Shown here: piece after piece, positions 8,226 through 9,560 of the stretch | Layout: the number at the start of each line of letters is the position of its first letter | Numbering within the stretch: the first letter of the stretch is position 1 | Assembly: GCA_003555285.1 (NCBI GenBank) | Contig: PWGH01000184.1 | Span: forward strand, 1 to 9,560 | Source of the DNA: Thioalkalivibrio sp. | GTDB lineage: Bacteria > Pseudomonadota > Gammaproteobacteria > Ectothiorhodospirales > Ectothiorhodospiraceae | Reading direction: 5' to 3' | Length of the DNA stretch: 9,560 bases | Position numbers and translations under genes: made by a program | The notes under the pieces: model-generated | The model's input: the letters and a program-made list of their open reading frames with translations, nothing else | Databases searched by the model: none | What the model was told of the DNA's origin: nothing

Positions 8226-9257
8226 TCAGCGCCAGCCGGCACGGTCCATGATGCGCACCGCCTCGGCATTGTGTTCACCGAGCAGGGACAGGTTCAAGGT
8301 GTCCGCCTTGAATTCTCCGAAGGCCCGGAGTACGTCGCTGGCGGGCACATCATCACGCACCGGGTATTCCTGGTTGGCCTCGGCATACCAGCGCTGGGCG
8401 TCTTCGTTGGTCAGGTACTCGATCAGGCGGATGGCATTGTCGCGGTTGGGTGCGTTCACGGTCACCCCGGCGCCGCTGATGTTGACGTGGGTGCCGCGGT
8501 CCTCCTGGTTCGGGAAGAACACGCCCAACTGCTCGGCGGCCTCGCGTTGTGCCGCATCGTCACCCGCCAGCATCGCGCCGAGATAATAGGTGTTGGCGAT
8601 CGCAATGTCGCAGACGCCTGCGGCGGCGGCCCGAATCTGGTCGCGATCTCCGCCCTGCGGTGGCCGCGCCAGATTGGCGACCAGACCCTGCACCCACTCG
8701 CTGGCGGCCTCGACGCCTTCGCTGGCGATCATCGCCGAGACCATGGACTGGTTATACACGTTCGAGGAGGAACGGATGCAGATCCGACCGCGCCACTGGG
8801 GATCGGTCAGGGCCTCGTAGGTCGAGAGTTCGGCCGGGTCGACCGTGGCCTTGTTGTACAGGATCGGGCGCGCGCGCAACGACAGCCCGTACCATTGGCC
8901 GTCCACGTCACGATAGCTTTCCGGTACGTGCTGTTGCAGCGTCTCGGATTCGATGGGGCTCAGCACACCGGCACTCTTGGCCTGGTGCAGGTTTCCGGCA
9001 TCGACGGTGATCAGCACATCGGCCGGAGACAGCCGGCCTTCACGCCGAAGCCGCTGCAGCAATTCATCCGCCCGGCCGGTCAGCAGGTTGACCTGGATCC
9101 CGGTGTCGCGGGTGAACTCATCGAGCAGGGGCTTGATCAGGCCTTCCTGACGTGCGGAATACAGATTGACCTCGCCGTCGGCGCTCGCGACCGCCGGCAG
9201 GGCGAAACTGGCTCCAAGGGCCGTAATGGCAAACAAGCGCAAAGGATGACGAAACAT
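8226..9257 (-). CDS. fbpA: Periplasmic ferric-iron-binding protein (FbpA-like) of the ABC transporter
   Basis: The periplasmic receptor that binds Fe3+ and hands it to FbpB. 343 residues from the ATG at 9257, with a signal peptide MFRHPLRLFAITALGASFALPAVASA cleaved before DGEVNLYSARQEG; mature length is about 317, normal for the family. The paired tyrosines of the iron site are present in ANTYYLGAML (Y224, Y225), as in Haemophilus and Neisseria FbpA. Other family motifs are NLYSARQEGLIKPLLDEF (31-48), SPADVLITVDAGNL (77-90) and RPILYNK (130-136). Cysteines 160 and 216 are the only two in the mature part and may form a disulfide. An ATG at 9302 in frame would add 15 residues before the signal peptide and lies at the predicted transcription start, so it is not used. 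An AGGAG lies 10 nt upstream of the chosen start. The gene leads the iron operon, 275 bp before fbpB. Confidence 0.94.
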   Translation of the reverse strand: MFRHPLRLFAITALGASFALPAVASADGEVNLYSARQEGLIKPLLDEFTRDTGIQVNLLTGRADELLQRLRREGRLSPADVLITVDAGNLHQAKSAGVLSPIESETLQQHVPESYRDVDGQWYGLSLRARPILYNKATVDPAELSTYEALTDPQWRGRICIRSSSNVYNQSMVSAMIASEGVEAASEWVQGLVANLARPPQGGDRDQIRAAAAGVCDIAIANTYYLGAMLAGDDAAQREAAEQLGVFFPNQEDRGTHVNISGAGVTVNAPNRDNAIRLIEYLTNEDAQRWYAEANQEYPVRDDVPASDVLRAFGEFKADTLNLSLLGEHNAEAVRIMDRAGWR

Positions 9258-9267
9258 GAGCGGCGTT

Positions 9268-9272
9268 CTCCT
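9268..9272 (-). promoter_or_regulatory. Ribosome binding site of fbpA
   Basis: AGGAG on the minus strand 10 nt before the ATG at 9257. It decides in favour of that start over the in-frame ATG at 9302. Confidence 0.75.
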
Positions 9273-9294
9273 GAATGAGGTTGGTTCACAAAGC

Positions 9295-9319
9295 ACGAAC
9301 AAGAACCATTGTCGTTCGT
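9295..9319. promoter_or_regulatory. Operator-like dyad over the fbpA -10 and transcription start
   Basis: ACGAAC (9295-9300) and GTTCGT (9314-9319) form perfect 6-bp arms around 13 bp, with some further symmetric matches inside. It covers the predicted -10 and start, a usual repressor position. It fits the Fur consensus poorly, so the regulator is left open. Confidence 0.35.
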
Positions 9320-9336
9320 ATCTGAAGTCAAGTCAA
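9308..9336 (-). promoter_or_regulatory. Predicted sigma70-type promoter of fbpA
   Basis: -35 TTGACT (9336-9331, 5 of 6 to consensus), a 17-bp spacer, and -10 GACAAT (9313-9308, 4 of 6). Predicted transcription start is near 9301, giving a leader of about 44 nt that includes the AGGAG site. Confidence 0.55.
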
Positions 9337-9358
9337 CGGGCCACCCCGCCCCGGTATC

Positions 9359-9402
9359 GGTGGATCCCAGTGGAGGGTGCGGTGGATCCCAATGGAGGGC
9401 GC
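9359..9402. repeat. Tandem duplication of a 22-bp unit
   Basis: 9359-9380 and 9381-9402 are adjacent 22-bp copies (GGTGGATCCCA-R-TGGAGGG-Y-GC) differing at two positions. The second copy includes the outer end of the left arm of the inverted repeat that follows, so the element's end has been duplicated. The complementary motif CTGGGATC recurs at 9495-9502 and 9547-9554. Confidence 0.8.
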
Positions 9403-9502
9403 AGCCCTGTTCGCGGGACGCCGTGAATACCTCCCTGTAGGCTTGACGGCCGCATCCATGCGGCCGACACCCGCGAACAGGGCTGCGCCCTCAACTGGGA
9501 TC
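9385..9502. repeat. Intergenic inverted-repeat element with nested hairpin
   Basis: Arms 9385-9417 and 9470-9502 are 33-bp inverted repeats matching at 31 of 33 positions. The shared core is GAGGGCGCAGCCCTGTTCGC on the left, read as its complement on the right. The 52-bp interior contains a perfect 9-2-9 hairpin, CGGCCGCAT-CC-ATGCGGCCG (9447-9466). No coding frame is convincing. The architecture resembles dispersed palindromic intergenic repeats (REP/BIME or MITE-like) known in GC-rich gammaproteobacteria. I cannot show other genomic copies from this window, so membership in a dispersed family is inference. Confidence 0.8.
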
Positions 9503-9511
9503 ATCTTTTTT
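9470..9511 (+). terminator. Possible rho-independent terminator for rightward-read transcripts
   Basis: The right arm of the inverted repeat ends at 9502 and is followed after three bases by six T residues (9506-9511). Paired with the left arm or locally folded, this could stop plus-strand transcription. No plus-strand gene ends nearby in the window, so the function is uncertain. Confidence 0.25.
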
Positions 9512-9560
9512 ATTATGAAAAAGGAAAAAGGGCCCGGGCTTTGGGGCTGGGATCTGGTCT
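9512..9560. other. Non-coding right edge
   Basis: An AT-rich then purine-rich patch (GAAAAAGGAAAAAG) followed by GGGCCCGGGC and a further copy of CTGGGATC. On the minus strand this reads GCCCGGGCCCTTTTTCC, which could be part of a terminator of a gene beyond the window, but the stem is incomplete. No gene is seen. Confidence 0.3.

Noticed and set aside
8021..8278. 85-codon minus-strand frame in the fbpA-fbpB spacer
   Set aside because: It begins inside fbpA, has no ribosome site, is Arg/Gly/Pro-rich and runs through a hairpin and repeats.
9258..9302. In-frame ATG at 9302 as fbpA start
   Set aside because: It lies at the predicted transcription start and would precede the ribosome site and signal peptide.
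9295..9319. Fur box over the fbpA promoter
   Set aside because: Hexamer alignment to GATAAT gave only two or three matches per hexamer; kept only as an unnamed dyad.

Overview
The window carries six protein genes, all on the minus strand. Read in transcription order from the right-hand end they are: a ferric-iron ABC transporter (fbpA-fbpB-fbpC), a small retropepsin-like/RimB-type protease, then tamA and the first 850 codons of tamB, which is cut by the left edge. High GC, strong codon bias, short ATGA/GTGA gene overlaps and the TamA/TamB pair point to a gammaproteobacterium. A halophilic or related group (Halomonadaceae or Ectothiorhodospiraceae-like) is a guess from overall style, not shown by any marker here.

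Layout. 9341-9560 is non-coding and holds a 33-bp inverted repeat with an inner perfect hairpin, a tandem 22-bp duplication of one end, and a T-run. 9258-9340 holds a sigma70-type promoter for fbpA with a dyad over its -10. fbpA (8226-9257) is followed by a 275-bp spacer containing a perfect 10-bp-stem hairpin, a short direct repeat, four degenerate 14-bp tandem units, and a Fur-like palindrome sitting on a predicted promoter directly in front of fbpB. fbpB (6172-7950) overlaps fbpC (5078-6175) by 4 bp. The protease gene (4579-5070) follows 7 bp later. A 276-bp gap separates it from tamA (2548-4302), and tamB starts at a GTG inside the tamA stop (1-2551).

How they work together. FbpA binds Fe3+ in the periplasm, FbpB is the fused two-domain permease and FbpC the ATPase. 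The spacing suggests the protease is co-transcribed with fbpBC, though its link to iron is unknown. TamA (outer-membrane Omp85 barrel) and TamB (inner-membrane anchored, AsmA-like) form the translocation and assembly module spanning the envelope.

The proteins belong to known families. The unusual material is in the DNA: a 44-bp perfect, loop-free palindrome inside the tamB coding sequence that encodes the same peptide on both strands; the inverted-repeat element at the right end; and the apparently leaderless, Fur-like-operator promoter of fbpB.
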